64,000 nt of DNA from Zeugodacus cucurbitae (Eukaryota; Arthropoda; Insecta; Diptera; Tephritidae): assembly GCF_028554725.1 (NCBI RefSeq), contig NC_071670.1, positions 32,358,001 to 32,422,000 of the forward strand, given 5' to 3'. Positions 46,293-61,324 of the stretch are shown piece by piece; position 1 is the first letter of the stretch; each line of letters starts with the position of its first letter. Position numbers and translations under genes: made by a program. Under the pieces are notes generated by a model. The model saw only the letters and a program-made list of their open reading frames with translations, was not told the origin of the DNA and did no database searches.

Positions 46293-47834
46293 CATTATAA
46301 CATTAATTGAAGTCAATTAAGCATTTAACCTAGATTTTGGTTATGGCAAGTAATACTTAGCTGCATGTAAATCGAATCGACAAGATTTTTAATTGTAATT
46401 GTATTGGAATTAAATAAGCACGATAAATATGAACAATGTTGGCTTTATGTAAATAATTTTAAAATATCTTCAATTTAATAGCATTTATTTAAAAATGAAC
46501 ATGCTCTCTTACATGTTGAGACTAATGTTAATGTAATAATGTTAGAAGAGGGATATGTGTTGAGTGTTATTTTTGTGAAAATGCTCGAAGTCATTTATTT
46601 TCCTATTAAATAGGAATGTAAATGAAGTAATAGACACATAGTCCGTTTGAAGATAGAGCGCAAATTGAGAAAAAAATATTAAATTAAAATTATTTGATTA
46701 GGAATATTTAATAATAATCGAAATTAAACTTCATCTGCAAATTGATATAATATAAATTATTCAACAAAATATTTAACTGAGCAATAGTTGCATTACTTCT
46801 ATATGACGATATTATAATTAAAACCAAAATATTTACACGCTCGCATATAATATACTCGGCTATGTGTGACATGTGTATCAGTAACACGTTTGTGTAAGTG
46901 ATTTTAAAACAATCCTCGCCTACACACAACAAATAGCTGGCACACCTGCGATTATGTATGCTACGCCTAGTGTGCGATAAGCCAACAGTTTACATTTGCG
47001 TTTACAAGCGTTAATGCGACGCCTAACCAGCGTGGTCAATATGGTTGTACGAGCATTTAAGCGCTTTATGCTGCTGCCACAACTCCACAACGCAAAGGAA
47101 GTGGAAGTAGCATGTTAAGTGGTGCCTGGAAAAGGCATAAGCTGCGGCATTACCAAGGTGAAGGTAATGTGGCCTACGGCATGGCTAACAAATTGAATAT
47201 TTATTAGCTTTGTTGTGTGGCATGCTTGCATGTGACTGTTGCTAACAATATTGTGCTGCAATACGCTCACATATGTGGCATGTTATTGTTTTCATTCGTA
47301 GTTTTTGTTGTTGTATATTGTTTTTAGTTGTTGTATGCTGTATATGTATATATATCTTGTGTGAATTATTGGATTTTCACGTTACATCGTTATACAGCCG
47401 CTGTCAATGTTGCCAATTTTGCGCCGCAACATGTATATATGCATATGTTTGTATACATGCGTATCAACATATTTGCGATTTTGCAAATTAACCTCCGAAT
47501 TAACCTGTGTATGTCAAAGTTGCCAGTTAATGGCGATTGTGTACAACTATCGTTGGTCGTAGCATTAATTATATTTACCGTGTACAAACTTACATCCCTT
47601 GCGCAATGTTTGACATACAAGTAGTAAATGTTTGGCGCGGCCTAGGTGTTACAATAATTGATTGCTTACCTTGTCGTCAGTCAACCACAAATAATGTGCA
47701 ACGTACAACGATTATAGGCTTTAGTTTATATAAAACATGGAATCATTCTTAATAAACGAAAGTATCGGCATAAACTCTCTTTAATATTATCTGCATTACT
47801 TATTAGATAATATTCGAACGAATATACCACGTGA
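46293..47834. other. Intergenic DNA without recognised features
   Basis: No gene, RNA or repeat boundary was recognised. Confidence 0.4.
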
Positions 47835-48235
47835 TCATGAGGCGTCAATTCGGTCCATATTTCTTAAAAGGGATGCCGGTGAGAACGTAACCGACCCTTT
47901 TTCGCGCTATGATAATCTACTCTTTGATGCCTGAATTAAAATAAAATTGGTTTAAACATCGCATCAATTAATTGATTTATTGATAAAATACTTCGGTGAG
48001 AAGATAACCTCAATTGACCACCAATATCGTGTCATATCACACCGTTAGACTTTATCCTGTGGGGTGTAAAGTCTAAAGTCTATGCGGACAATCCCTCTTC
48101 GATTTAAGCATTGGAGCAAAACATGACGCTTGTCATTCGTCAGTTATCAGTCGAAATGCTCGAATGTGTCACTCAACGGATGGACCTTCTTAAAAATTAA
48201 TGTCAAATAAAGTCCTTTCGAATGATAATAAATGT
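47835..48235 (+). pseudogene. Degenerate mariner-superfamily transposase, C-terminal part
   Basis: Plus-strand frames give FRSIFLKRDAGENVT and RYDNLLFD (47849-47930), then PPISCHITPLDFILWG (about 48018-48065), KSKVYADNPSSI and ALEQNMTLVIRQLSVEML. The CxLTPLDFFLWG-like block and the VYADNP block are typical of the C-terminal region of mariner-like transposases with a FQQDGATCH-type core, which is deleted here. Stops and frame changes are present. Confidence 0.75.
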
Positions 48236-51200
48236 CTCCATTAAATTTGAATTTTCTGTGTTGTTTCTTTAGAAAAGAGCATTCCTTGATGCAGGTGAGT
48301 CAATTTCAGTCTAAATTTAGATCTAGGATTTACATTTTTTTGTTATCTTACTGATGACATTCAATTTATAAACGCACTAAAAAATTTCATTATTGCTTCA
48401 GCTCGAATGCAGTTTATTTAATAATTCCACCAGCTTGATGAAGCTGCTCACTTATATCTACACATAATTGGCTCTAAATATGAAAGCGGTGAGCCTCAAC
48501 AAAAAAGGCTTAAATAAAAGTTTTTATCTACTATTTGCGCTCCGACTGCATAAACTAGTGTTAGAACATAATTAAGTCATTTATTTACTTGCTACATATA
48601 ATATACCAGCTTGCTCGTTTAAATTGGTTGGTTTATTGGCCGAAAAAAGTGGTGAAAAAACCGAAATAAATAAAAAGTAAATAAAACTCGTAATCGTGTT
48701 GTGGTTTTGCTCGCTCAGTGTGTGGTTATCACTTTAATGCATGTTTTATTGCTGAACATATTTTTCCAACAATTATTCACTCATAATAAACACTCAAATG
48801 CGCTTAATTGTGCAAACAATAACAAATCACATAATTATAAACCAAAAATGTGCAGCCAGTCGAGGTAAAAAAATTCGAGATATAGTGAAAAAAACCATGT
48901 CAGAAAATATGTCAGAATTATGTTGCAAATACGGCGCTTAATTATTTGATGTAATTTATATCAACTTCATAACAAATATTTGTGCGCAGATTTTATTAAT
49001 AAATTAAAATGTTGATATATGGCAACAAATTCCGTTTATGTCAGCAGCGCAAAATAGTGTTACAATTAAAGTGTTGTGTTTTTATGTTGTTTTTTCTCTG
49101 GCGAAATTCTTATTTTATATTTACGTTTTACAACCACTACAATTTTTACAGGTTTTTTGGTATTAATTATTCGTTAAACCGTAAATAATATAATAGTTCT
49201 AATTGAGTTTGCTTTAGTGTTTCTTTAATTTGCAATACTGCTGCAGTCGAAAAAACGAGCCGAACAAATCAATTAAATCACAAATTGAATTCCTATGAAA
49301 TGGATTCATTTGAAAATTGGATGAATTTAATATGTTTGAAATGAGTAGACATTTATGGAAGAAAAACTCTCAATTAAAGAATTATTGAAGGATATGCAAT
49401 TAAAATATTTAAATATGTGTACTTATATTTCAAAAAAATAAAATTTTAAATTTTTTCCATACTACTGTGCTTACTTTATTCTATTGCATAGTAACTTAAT
49501 CTATTTTTAGAGTGGACCGGGTCTATTCGTCCTGGTGGGTTTATTCTACTTATTTTACTCTTGACGCTGGCGATTGCTATAACAAAAGCTAAACTTACTT
49601 AACGGTTATTATTAATAACACTTCTTTTACATAACTCATATGCAAATAAAAGTATTTCTACGAAATGCTTACATGTATATTACAGCAACTGTGGCTAGAA
49701 AAGAAGTCTTCTATTCGTCCTTTCTCCATTCGCTAGCTTAGCTTAAACAACAAAAACGGTACTGAGTTGCATTACAAGAGAGCATAAAAAAGGAAAGCCA
49801 GAACATGAGATTACGGTTTTACCGTTACTTTTTTGGAGAGCGTTTGACAAATAATACAATGATTCGTGACGTCATGGACTAAAGGAAGGAAAGCTATGTT
49901 TACAATTGTCATGAAAGCTCTACAATACATTTCATTTCTGAAGCAATCTTGTCTCTATAATTTCTGGTCAAGAATATATTTCTAGGATCCTTGGCTAGAC
50001 GCTTTTTAATTTTTACAACAAGCAAGTATTGCGGCAACATTAACTGCTTCGGGAAAGTCCACCATACTTGTGTAATGGTGATTTATTTGGCATACATTAA
50101 TCACCTAAATATTTTTCAAAACATAATGTCTCTCCGAAGAAAAATGTCTCAGGCGATCTATATTTGCTTGATGTGAGTAATTTATTAGAGAGCTGCTGTA
50201 CCTAAAATAGTAAACGGGAATTTCCACTGTTATTTATGGAAACTACATTTTTGCAATTACCACAAAACGTCTGATTGACTCACGAAAAAAAAATTGGACA
50301 TTGAAGTCACGAGAGCATATTGACATCACTCGAAGTAATTTCCCCATATGAAACTCTGTTACGAATGATTCAAAGATGCTGAAGCGAAACATGCTTCGAT
50401 TATGACGTCGAAGTATGAATATTCATATATGATAAGAAAATCATGTGGTTTTTCATGGCGAAATCAGCATACATTACTAGAGTGGCATTTGAGGTGTTCT
50501 TCGAATACACTGCATTCTACTCACACTTGCAACATTCGCAGAAACGCATATGTCAGCAAAACTAAAAAGCTTAGTCAAGTACTTTTTTAGAAACGAACGA
50601 ACAATGATTAATGAAATGTTGATTTGGATTCTAATTATAGAAGGCAGATGGCAAGAAGCAGTTAACAGTATATGCTATATATGTACGTATATTTATAGAT
50701 ATTATATAGTCGCAAATAATATATATTTCGATATTTTTTTTCGAAATATATAATTATGCTAGCTTCATCTAATGTTATACTAGTATTATATAATGTAGCT
50801 ATTACTAACTACTTATTGGTATTTTCAGTGGGCCTGGTTACAAAAATATTTTTTAGTAGTTGCTTATTTACACGATTATATATGTACTACTTCCTCCGCT
50901 ACTGCTTTGCCCACTTTGCTTTGCTTCATAGAAATTCTGCTCCCTTATTTTAGACACACATTTTCTAACTGCAATCTTTATTGTTAGTCTAATTTATTTT
51001 CTTTCATACAGCTACATATATGTACGTATATTTTATTTGCTTGATTTTTATATGCACCTACACTACTATTATGTATATTATATATGAACATATTTATGTA
51101 TGTACCTCATTGTAACTCAGCTATGCATATGTAATTCAATAATTTCATTACAATTACATTACTACTAGAAATATATTTATTTAAATTTATGGAAGCTCCT

Positions 51201-51967
51201 GTTGCACGCCGATTTACGTGTACTTACGTACATATGTATGTATAAGTGTGTGCAAATATATGCTTATATTGATAACTGTTGTAAGTTGATGTTGCAAATG
51301 CGTTTGGCTTTGATTGCTGCTGCTAATGTTGTTATTTATAGCCGAGTTCCGCCTCAATGCTGTCTCCAACTTGTAGCTGCCGTAAATGGAAATGAAGTGA
51401 ATGAAAGTTATCACATTATATACATCTTATAAAATATATCAAATTTATTAAAACTACACCTAAAACGATTACGGGCTTTAATTGTTGAACTTTTGCAAAT
51501 AAATTATTTAATTCTGGTAAATGATTTATAAATAACGGCAATAAAATCTGTGTATATGAGAGCATAAATCTGTAATTGCGACAATATTATCGTAGCAGTT
51601 GTCTTCTCGTTGCTTTCTGAATATGAATATGCAATTAAGATAAAATAGTATATTCTTAGATAACCTTTAAGCAGGATAGCAATCATTTTTATGAAAGTGA
51701 CTTCGTAAGAACACATTTGTAAATTGCTGCATATTGGTATTTCTTTTATAATTTTTATATATGAAAGGGTGGTAGATGCTTGATAAATGGTTTGAAAAAC
51801 AAAGTTAAAGTTACAGTTAGAATGAGTGAACAAAAATCACCAAAAATTCTACTTTCATATGTTTAGTTTGGTATAAATTTAGTACCTCTTTAAATAACGG
51901 TTACCGAATAAAATTTTTATACTATTCAAGATTATGCTAACCAAACTGAAAATTTTCATTCTTCGAG
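48236..51967. other. AT-rich intergenic DNA without recognised features
   Basis: No supported gene. Short frames near 50402-50953 have no domain or signal peptide support. Confidence 0.4.
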
Positions 51968-53209
51968 TTTTTATACTCTCGCAACAAATGTTGCTAAAGA
52001 GAGTATTATAGTTTTGTTCATATAACGGTTGTTTGTGTCACCAAGAAATAAAAGAGTTAGATATGGGGTTATATATATATAAATGATCAGGATGACGAGT
52101 GGAGTTGAAATCCGGATGTCTGTCCGTCCGTCTGTCCGTCTGTCCGTCTGTCCGTCCGTCCGTCCGTGCAAGCTGTAACTTGAGTAAAAATTGAGATATC
52201 TTAATGAAACTTGGAATACATGTTCCTTGGGACCGTGAGAGGGTTGCTTTCGAAAATGAGCAAAATCGGTTCACTGCCACGCCCACAAAATGGCGAAAAC
52301 CAAAAACACATAAAGTGCCATAACTGAGCCATAAATAAAGATGTAATAGTAAAATTTGGAATAAAGGATCGCACTAAGAAGGGTCATATTTGAATGTAAT
52401 TTTTTTGGGGATGTGTGCGTGGCCCCGCCCCCAAATCTGTTATTTGTATATATCTCGCAAACCAATGATGCTATATAAACCAAACTTACTGCAGTCGATT
52501 CTCTTACGTACCCCACCACACACCATGAAAATAGTTAAAATCGGATAATAACCACGCCCACCTCCCATACAAAGGTTAGGTTGAAAATTACTAAAAGTGG
52601 ATTAACTCACTAACGAAAAACGTCAGAAACAGTAAATTTCACATAACAGATGGCAGATGAAAGCTGCACTCAGATTTTTTTACAAAATGGGAAATGGGCT
52701 GGGCGTCGCCCACTTATGGGTCAAAAACCATATCTCAGGAACTACTCGACCGATTTCAATGAAACTTGGGTTGTAATAGTTTCCTTACATCTCAATGATA
52801 TGTTGTGAAAATAGGCCAAATCGCTTCACAATCACGCCTACTCCTATATACCAGAACTTTGAAGACGATCTGATTCGTTTACTTTACAATATATAAAGTA
52901 AGCACTAATGAAGATATCGGTGCAGAACTTTGCACAAATACTATGTTTATAGTGTGGCAGCCCCATTCTAAAAGTCGCCAAAGTCGGACCATAGGTTTTC
53001 AAGGCCCCATATATCGAACATGAGGACCTCGGCGCTTCTAAGCTTACATTAGGGTTTCCAACTTTCAATGGACTTTATAGAATATATATGACGAATATGT
53101 GGGTCAAATTGTGTATTATATAATATTAATTAAGTTAAATAAATAAATTGCGAGAGTATAAAATGTTCGGTTACACCCGAACTTATGTCTTCCTTACTTG
53201 TTTTAATTA
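51968..53209 (-). mobile_element. Rep-A dispersed repeat, near full-length copy
   Basis: Minus orientation: TTTTTATACTCTCGCAACAA, CGGTTGTTTGTGTCACCAAG, a long CCGTCTGTCCGTCTGTCC tract (about 52122-52167), the CCACGCCCACCTCCCATACA block, and the terminal TTGCGAGAGTATAAAATG, TTCGGTTACACCCGAA and CTTCCTTACTTGTTTTA. Confidence 0.88.
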
Positions 53210-54114
53210 AGCTTTTATTATAAAGATAGGGGTTTGCTATTATGTTTTGAAATGATTTTGGCTGGCTCGAATAAATTTCAACCGAGAGGCTCTATATAGC
53301 AAATGGGGTAGAGTGCCAGCAACAAACCTTGTTTGACAATTGTCAAAAAGATCAACTCGAATAAAGTATAGCCTTATTGAAAATCAAATGTCTAAACATG
53401 TTCCGTTGCTTAGTTCTTTTTAGAAAGTTATTGTCAAATCATTTATTAAATTAATGAAAACACTCTAGACAAAAATATTTGATATGATACAAATTTGTTG
53501 AAACGATTTTAGTATTTTTCGTTTCAAATGAATTTAACCACATCTCTTAACGTTAATATGGTTTTTTAACAAATTGCTTTCTGACCCTGTACATTTCGAT
53601 CCAATACCTTATGCCATTTTCAACCATTTGCATTGAGCACCAACTTCATTTTATACTCGTTGGCTTCAAGAGGCTTACCATGACGTGGTACATTTTCAAG
53701 ATCGAAATTACCGCAACGAAATTTTGCAAGTCGATTTTGGTATTGGGGTTCAGTCTACACAGCTTCTATAGTTTTTTTGATAGCAAATATAATAAACAAA
53801 ATATCTCGAAAATGCTGTTTTCGATCTTACTACTTCAATAGAGCACTAAACTAAAACTAAATTTTTACAAAATGTGATGTCATTAAACGAAATAATTTAG
53901 TGAACGACAATTAATAATATTATACCTAAACCTAAAGCATTTGATTCGTAGGATTTTCAGAACTTATTTTAGCTATTTATTTCCAACAGAACAAATCACT
54001 AAAGCTATATTTGTTGTCCGAAGGTGTTTAACATAAACTTGTCTGTAGTCTGATATAACTTCATGTGGTCTAATTTGTAATACTTTCAAGAACAACTATT
54101 CACTGTTATTATTT
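53210..54114. other. Possible 3' flank of the carbonic-anhydrase-related gene
   Basis: No further gene is recognised. If the last exon ends at its internal donor, a further 3' exon might lie here or beyond, but none was identified. Confidence 0.3.
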
Positions 54115-54315
54115 TCACTTAGTGGGCTTACCTTTATAATACACTTCGCGATACATGGTGGGACACGCAGCTTTGCCATTCACTTTTGACGTTTTGAAGT
54201 CGATGTTAGTACGAATGGGCCGGTGCAGTAGCGGCTGTGGTGGTCGATAATTATTGCCTAGCGGTGCTTTGGGGTGATCGGGGCTGCCTTGCATTAGGCG
54301 TCGTAGGGCGTGCAA
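54115..54315 (-). CDS. Carbonic anhydrase-related protein, C-terminal exon
   Basis: A good acceptor (TTTCTTGTTCTAG) precedes the exon on the minus strand. It continues the previous exon in phase 0 and reads LHALRRLMQG, then NNYRPPQPLLHRPIRTNIDF and a tail ACPTMYREVYYKGKPTK with a stop at 54117-54115. RPxQPLxxRxIRTNIxF is the conserved C-terminal strand of alpha-carbonic anhydrases and of CARP X/XI proteins. A donor-like AAG|GTAAGC lies inside the last codons (after YYK), so an alternative 3' exon is possible. The exon is clearly GC-richer than its surroundings. Confidence 0.88.
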   Translation of the reverse strand: MHALRRLMQGSPDHPKAPLGNNYRPPQPLLHRPIRTNIDFKTSKVNGKAACPTMYREVYYKGKPTK

Positions 54316-57300
54316 CTAGAACAAGAAATTTATAAAGAAGATAATAAAATTATTATAAAATAATTTAAATATTATTAATAATTATTCTTATCATTCTAGA
54401 TATTAGATACAAATGTTATGAAGATCAACTTTGTGTGATAAAAATAAACTTTGTAGCGTTACTAATACAAATTTCATAGTTAAAAATAAGATAGAGTAAA
54501 GACATGTCCCTCTAATTCTCCTTCTCTTGGTTACAGATGTACATGTGAGCCCTCACATTGTTCATTTTCATTTTCAATGTCAATTTAAATTTATATAAAA
54601 CTTGCATCCTTTAGTTTTATTAGTAATTTTCCAGTCTGCTTCACCGCAATCCACGGCAAAGTTTAATAAGTTTATAACTGCCAGACATTAATTATCATAC
54701 CAATCTATCGGATTAGCACACACATTCTCCATATGCTTCACGCTACATAACTGCTGTCTACCGCTAAAGTTTTATATTGGAGATGAAGTTTAAGAACTCC
54801 ACTCCTCGTAACTCAAACGCTAGTCACTTGCTGATGCAATTTGTTGTGCTAAATTGTCAATATGCAGAAACGTTCAAACGTACTCATTGTCATCTTGTAA
54901 CTAATAAACAAGCTATGCAACTTTGTTAAATCGCTAAACAAAATTAGCTGTTCAATGAATACATGAATTATCCACATAGAGCAGAGAGTACTACAGAATT
55001 AGAAATAATGTAAATAAAGTATAAGGTACGATTAACAATGTCATGTCCCACTGTACGGCTCTGCATCATATATATGAGATTATTCCTTTGAGTTCCAGCA
55101 GGCAAACTTGTATAACAATAAGAGAGATGCAATTCTTCTTATCTCATTCTTAGTTTTATTGAATGCAAAAAAGTTACATTCTATGCTTTTCATTTAATTT
55201 AAGACTTAAGATAATCACATATATTTTCATATTCATGAAGTTTCTTATACTGTAACATAACTTATTAGGCTAAAGAGCTGGTTCGTTAGTACAGTACGGA
55301 GGAAGAATTGTTGAGATGAACCACTTGGTCCAATATAATACCACTTGGAATAATCAAAAAGTTATATAAGAATTGTGATCGTGACAACAGAAATATTATT
55401 TTTTGATTTACAAAATGCTGCTGCTACATATCAGGCGAACACATCACGAAAAGAATGAATGTATGATATTGAATGACTGCAAAATTGATTCAGTAGATAT
55501 AGGCAAGGTATCAAAATTATATATTGGATAAATCTTTCATGATCCGTACGGATCTAAAATTTTTCTTCCGATCTGGTTTACACTAAATTCGAATAGGTCC
55601 ACAAAAATAAGGCTTTCTTGAAAACCATAACAACAATTCAGTCCAGTCCGCTGAACATCGTATACACTTGATTGCTATATATGAATGTTTCGAAATTCAT
55701 TAGAACATTAGTTTAGGATTACATTTGCGCCGCGATTAGTTATTCCTTACTGTAAGGGCCTAATATAATTTTTGACTTAAAATTACTTCTAAAACAAGTA
55801 AATGATTTCAAAAAAGTTGATATTTCAACCTCCAAAAATGCTGGAACTTTAAAGGAATTTCTTCAAAAATAAATTTCCCTAAAAATTGTGTGAATTTAAG
55901 TGCAGTTATGAAGGTAAGGCTTTAACAGTTGTTTAAGGAGTGACATATTGACTTATAGCTTTAAAAACTTTTAACTGCCTTTTCAGCTCCCACTGACATG
56001 ATAACACATACGCTTGGCGCGTTATTATGCACATCGACGCGCACAAGAGCTCGAGCAAGTGCTTGAGCAAATATGTGCATACGCTTCCGTATACCACGGG
56101 TATATCTATATATGTATAGCAGATATGCATGTGTAAGTAGGGCCTCGCAGGTGTGCTGCGTCGCTGTAGTGAACCTTAAATAAATGAACTACAAAAATGT
56201 AACGCAAATGTTAATTAAGCGAATGGCAGCGTGTGGTGGGTACCGAAAAACGTGAAAAATAAAGTGAAAGAAACATGCGATAAAGCAAAGAATGGAGAGG
56301 CACAGAGTCAAGAGAAAGCCAAGCGAGGCAGGTTGTGGTCTGCTGCGTTTCAATGGTGCCCCTGAGACTTGATTATGTGGCGCGTCGGGGTACCAACAAC
56401 ACAGCGGCGTGCGAAATGACACGAACTATACACACACAACCACACATGCATACATATGTTCATACACCCACACAAACTATTTAAAAGCATAATAATCTAT
56501 TTATGCCTGTGTGTGTGTGTGTGCCATATGCATGTTCAGCTCATATGCTGGTGTAAACGGTTGTGTACTTTTGCTCATACATATGCAAAGCAGACAAAAT
56601 GTAGACGGAAGTTAAGGCACGCGAGCGCATGCTACGTATCTGCTTCACGCGACAGCATAAAGGATGCCTGCCTATAGGAATATGGGTATGTGTGTGTGTG
56701 AATGCTGTGATGCTGCCGTGTCGCATAAGTGTGTGTTTGTGTGTGTCACTGCAAATGCGGAAATATTATCTGTTGTGAGCGTAGAGCATTCTTCTCGTGT
56801 GCAGTGCGCTGCTGTGCGGCATATATTTAATGCAGCAAATTAAAACGCGCCGCAGTGGCACAGAGCCCACTGCTAACGGGAAATTACTAGTAAAACAATG
56901 AATGGCAGCATAAAAAATTTAAAATAAGTAAACGGCAAGGTAGCGTGCTAAAAGTGTGTAATGTATTTGCAAATATCTGTAATGGACAAAATTTAAAGTG
57001 CTGATGGGGTGGGCGAAAGGAGTGAGAGAGACAAAACGTATGAAAAATGACACTGACATTAAGAGTGAACGTATGCCGCCCGTAGCAGCGGAAATTGCAG
57101 TTAAGTCAGCTGCTTTTAGGTGTTGGAATATGTGTTGAGGAATAACTGAAAGCCAAAAGCTTTATAAATTATTATTGAAAACCGTGGTATAAATATGGGA
57201 ATATGAACCCAACTTCGAAGGAGTGGGTGGAGAACGTTTTTAGGATTCGATTTGTAGTAAATTTATAATTAACGTGGTTACGAAAACATAAGTTAATTTT

Positions 57301-60300
57301 CAATTAAATTTAAGCTTGAATAACAACGGTATACACGCTGTTTCTGCAATGCACACAATACACACCTTAGATGTTTATCGTTCAACATTTAAGTATCTGC
57401 CGATAAGCTCTGCTTGTGTCTGTCACAACGGAAGCGGAACAGGTTGCAAGTAATGCCGACTAACGGAAATGACACCGGCAATTTGCGACATATACAAGTA
57501 TAAATGCATATATGCATCATGCTTCACCAAGCCATGGAAGAAAAAACATTGAAAAGAAGAGAGGAGGAAGTAAAGTAAAAACCGAACGCAGTGGAAAAGA
57601 GACGATTTTGCTAGCAGGCAAGTCATTAATGTCAATTACTGCAATGGTCGAACTTCGGAGAAAAGCGCAAATCTCTGTGACTTCGCCGTGAAAACCACTC
57701 GAAAAAAGCGGCTATGAAAAGCAGTGGATGGAAAAACATGAAAATCTTGTAATACTTTCGTATACAACAAAAATAATATTGTGCATGCCATGAACAAATA
57801 AGTAAATAAACGTCGTCCGTCTATTCAAGTCTGTTGCTCTGAAAGTGAGCAATAACTATGATATGTATGCCCACTCGCTGTTTTCTTACTTTTTTTAACA
57901 CCAAGCGTATATGTCACCTCAGAGTATTATAGTTGTGTTCTACTTATAGTTGTTTTTCACATTGATCTGATAATTTCGAAACCAAACCTGCTACTTGTTA
58001 CACTGTTGTGATTCTTAACAATTCACTGAAGTACTTTCAAAAAAGGTATATACTTGAAATGATATTGTCTTCCCAGATTATTCATAGGAAGCCCTAGTGT
58101 AGTTGTTATATAGTCCAATCGATTAATCGGCCTTGGCAACCGCATCCGATACTGTGCATCGGTCAAAAATTTAGCATCGGCATCGGTAAAAAATTGGGAA
58201 TTGGTCGGACACTAAATTGTTATCAACCAATAAAATGCGGTTGTTGAAGCAATTAACTTGACCAAATTAACTTTTTAAAGATTATCTCTTTCAAAAGTTG
58301 GCCGCGGCTACAGGTCAGATGACCATTGAATCCAATTTTAGATTTCTCGTTGGAGCATTTCGACTGGTAACTATAATAATTGGTGAAGTTTTGCTCCAAG
58401 TCGAGAATCGAACCGGCAAAAACTTGAAGTTATGTGCTCACCGAAGTGTTCTCTCAATGTCGCCGAGATCACAAGTTTCAATTTCAGGAATTCATTATTC
58501 GGTTAGCATGGCGCGATGACAGTCAGAGTTGCTGCGAACGTCGCCGAAACGATCAAAGTTCAATATACATATATGTAGATTTGTATAATATGATCAAATA
58601 GCATTTAACGAATTTTAAATTAAAATTTAAAATTTTTTAATTATTATTATTAGATTTCGTCCGAACTTAACCCTCCTTACAACTTGAACTGCGATCTTGC
58701 CATTGGCTAGTATTTTATTTTATTTTTGCCACCTTTGTGTTGAATCGTAATTGTACAAGTAATCGATAAAGCCACAGCCATGAGTATTCAGTAGTGGTTG
58801 CAACCTTCGCTTGCAGCATTGCAGGCTATTTTTGCCATTTCGCTTTTAAATATATTCATGTCTTTTTACATATTTGTTGGCGAGTCCACGGCAGCGCTTT
58901 TAAAGTGCTTGCATAAAGATTTTTATGACATTTAATAATTTTAAAATTTTATTTATAAAATTAAAATATAATATAATATTATATTAGATTCATAAATAAT
59001 TAATTACTTCAAATAAAAAAAAAGAATACATTCTTAATTTTTCAAAGTCAAAGGTAATGTAAATGTCTTTATATTTTACTTAAAATTTTTAAATTATTTT
59101 AATTTAATTTTTATTTCTTAAAGAGAAGAAAAGTATTTAATCTTTCGCCTTTTTCGACACAGACGCCGGAACTTCCAGGCCATTATCTCATTATTAAGCC
59201 TCTTTAGTAGTTGGCCACTTACCATTTGCTGACATTTTAAAGCCATGAATTCTTTTCAGTAACACATGCAAAAGACATGACATTTCTGCTAGCACAACTC
59301 GAATAATACATATTCATATGAGGTCGTATGTGCTTGTCTTCCTACAAGTCTTCATTTTACAAACGTCTAAATAAAATAAGTTTTGTGTATTTATAGCTTG
59401 CGTGCTAACATTTAAAATAATTAGAACGTCATATTGTGACGACCGTGAAAAAAGCTGTAAATAATTAATTAAATGACATGATGAATTCGTCTAAAATTGT
59501 CTGCTTCAGCAAGCAACTCGCTTTACTCCCGGAATTAAGAAGAAAATATAAACAGTACTTCAAGCCAAAAAGTGAGAAAAGAAGATAACAGTGTATAAGG
59601 AATGAATGAAACACGTAAAGAAGCCTACTTATGTGCTCGAGCGCTCGCAAGGAGACAGCAACAAGTGCAGCAACACGCAAGTACGTACTTACCGTACAAC
59701 ATGATAAGTATACAACCGATACCGTCACAACAAGTGAAAAATGGCGAAAAGGGAAAAAAAGTTATAAGAGCGTGAGTCACGTAAGGACATACCATACATG
59801 GGCTCAGCGCTCAAAGTAACCAACAACCTAGACCGACTGCTGCGTAGCATGCTGTGCGATACGTACTAGTTGTTGGTATGCTATACTTGTATATGTAAGC
59901 CTGTAGCCATTAATGGATATGAGTGTATATTTTGCCCTGAGCATACACAAACACTCAGCCGGAATCATACTTCTTCGAAGTACCAACAATTCCAGTGGCT
60001 GAATAATAAAAAGCTGTAGAAAGGTAGTAAGACAAAATGTGTCAAGCGGCTCATCAATGTCACACTGTCAGTGGTGTCAACATCAGCTTTCATGGGTGAT
60101 GTCGTTTTGGCACAGTATACCGTAGGCGATGAAAATCCAAACTAAAAAGTTGTTCAAAGTATTTTATTCGAAAATTAATAAAAGAAAATATAAATAGAAA
60201 TATTCGTTTTATTGTTTAATAAAAAAAAACCCAATCTGTTTAAGTTTAATTTAAAATAAAAAGAAAATTATTTTGGCGGTAAATTTATGAAATTAAATTA

Positions 60301-60840
60301 AATGTTTATCGATTTGGAATCACAATCACCACTACTCTCCAATTTATCATCATCATTAGTTAGTTAGTAAAGCGTCTGTCGCAGCGGTTATTGTATGCGC
60401 TGCTTTTGTCATGGCGCACGTGCACAAATGTTACTCATACGCACCACCGTCCTCTGTGCTGTGCGAATCCCAATGCGATTGTGTAAATCATTTGAGGCTA
60501 CACGGCATTAAGGTATATCTTAAGGTTATGTATTTTTCATATATTTCTGTTGACATTCGCTCTGCAGTGCTCTTGACAGCATATAAAGCATATAATTCAA
60601 CGAAAAGTACTCGTACAAAAATCGCACGAACGAACAAAAGCATAAACGAATTTAAGAATGACAACATTCGCTTTTAGTATAATTAATATTATATATTGAA
60701 AATGTGTCTTAAGGGTAATTTGACGTAGATCAATCTCATGGGTGATTACAGACGCATGAAGTGATTTCAATTATGGCAGTTACATATTGTTATATTCTTG
60801 AAAATGCTGGTACGTATTGAAGATTTCATAGCAATCTTAC
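54316..60840 (-). other. Intron of the carbonic-anhydrase-related gene (about 6.5 kb)
   Basis: Bounded by the donor after 60841 (CAG|GTAAGA on minus) and the acceptor before 54315. It contains AT-rich DNA, CA/TG-rich stretches (56430-56760), and a Rep-A-like terminal scrap at about 58650-58682 (CGTCCGAACTTAACCC, TCCTTAC). No gene was recognised inside. Confidence 0.7.
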
Positions 60841-61062
60841 CTGTTGTTTGGTTATGTAAATGGGTTTGTTTAGCACAACCCACGTCACAGTCTCATGACA
60901 GGCCGGTGCCGTTGTCGAGCCATCATACGTCATATATTGATCAGTTTCTGGGAGCAATCCGCGTATGGACAGCCGCTTGACGAACGCCTCATCGCCCCCG
61001 AAACGTATACGTTCCAGTTGATCGGTCAGCATGCGCAATTCTGGATTGGACAGGTCACCGAG
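60841..61062 (-). CDS. Carbonic anhydrase-related protein, penultimate recognised exon
   Basis: The 222-base exon encodes 74 residues in phase 0 at both ends. It starts LGDLSNPELRMLTDQLERI and ends with LLPETDQYMTYDGSTTAP, ACHETVTWVVLNKPIYITKQQ. The YMTYDGSxTxPxCxExVxW block is the alpha-carbonic-anhydrase substrate-pocket loop, and VLNKPIYIT closely resembles vertebrate CA10/CA11. The acceptor (AATATTTTAG) and donor (CAG|GTAAGA) are canonical. CARP proteins of this type are usually secreted or neuronal and not catalytic. Confidence 0.93.
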
Positions 61063-61324
61063 CTAAAATATTTTTTTGGGAAAAAGGTAATTACTTTAGA
61101 GGTATTTAAAAGAATCTTTAAAGTAATAATGATATATAGAAGATATATATAAATTAGTAGTATGTCATCATTACACTGTATTTGAATTATTTAAATTATT
61201 TACGACTTATTGCAGTTTAAAACTATATCTCATACATTAAATGCTAAATTTACTTATATATTGCCGAATAAACGAACACTTTTGGCACACTATTGCTACA
61301 ATGCTTTGCCAATATGAAACTTAC

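Noticed and set aside
53611..53841. 76-residue plus frame (MPFSTICIEH...)
   Set aside because: It vaguely recalls decayed transposon sequence but no conserved motif could be named.
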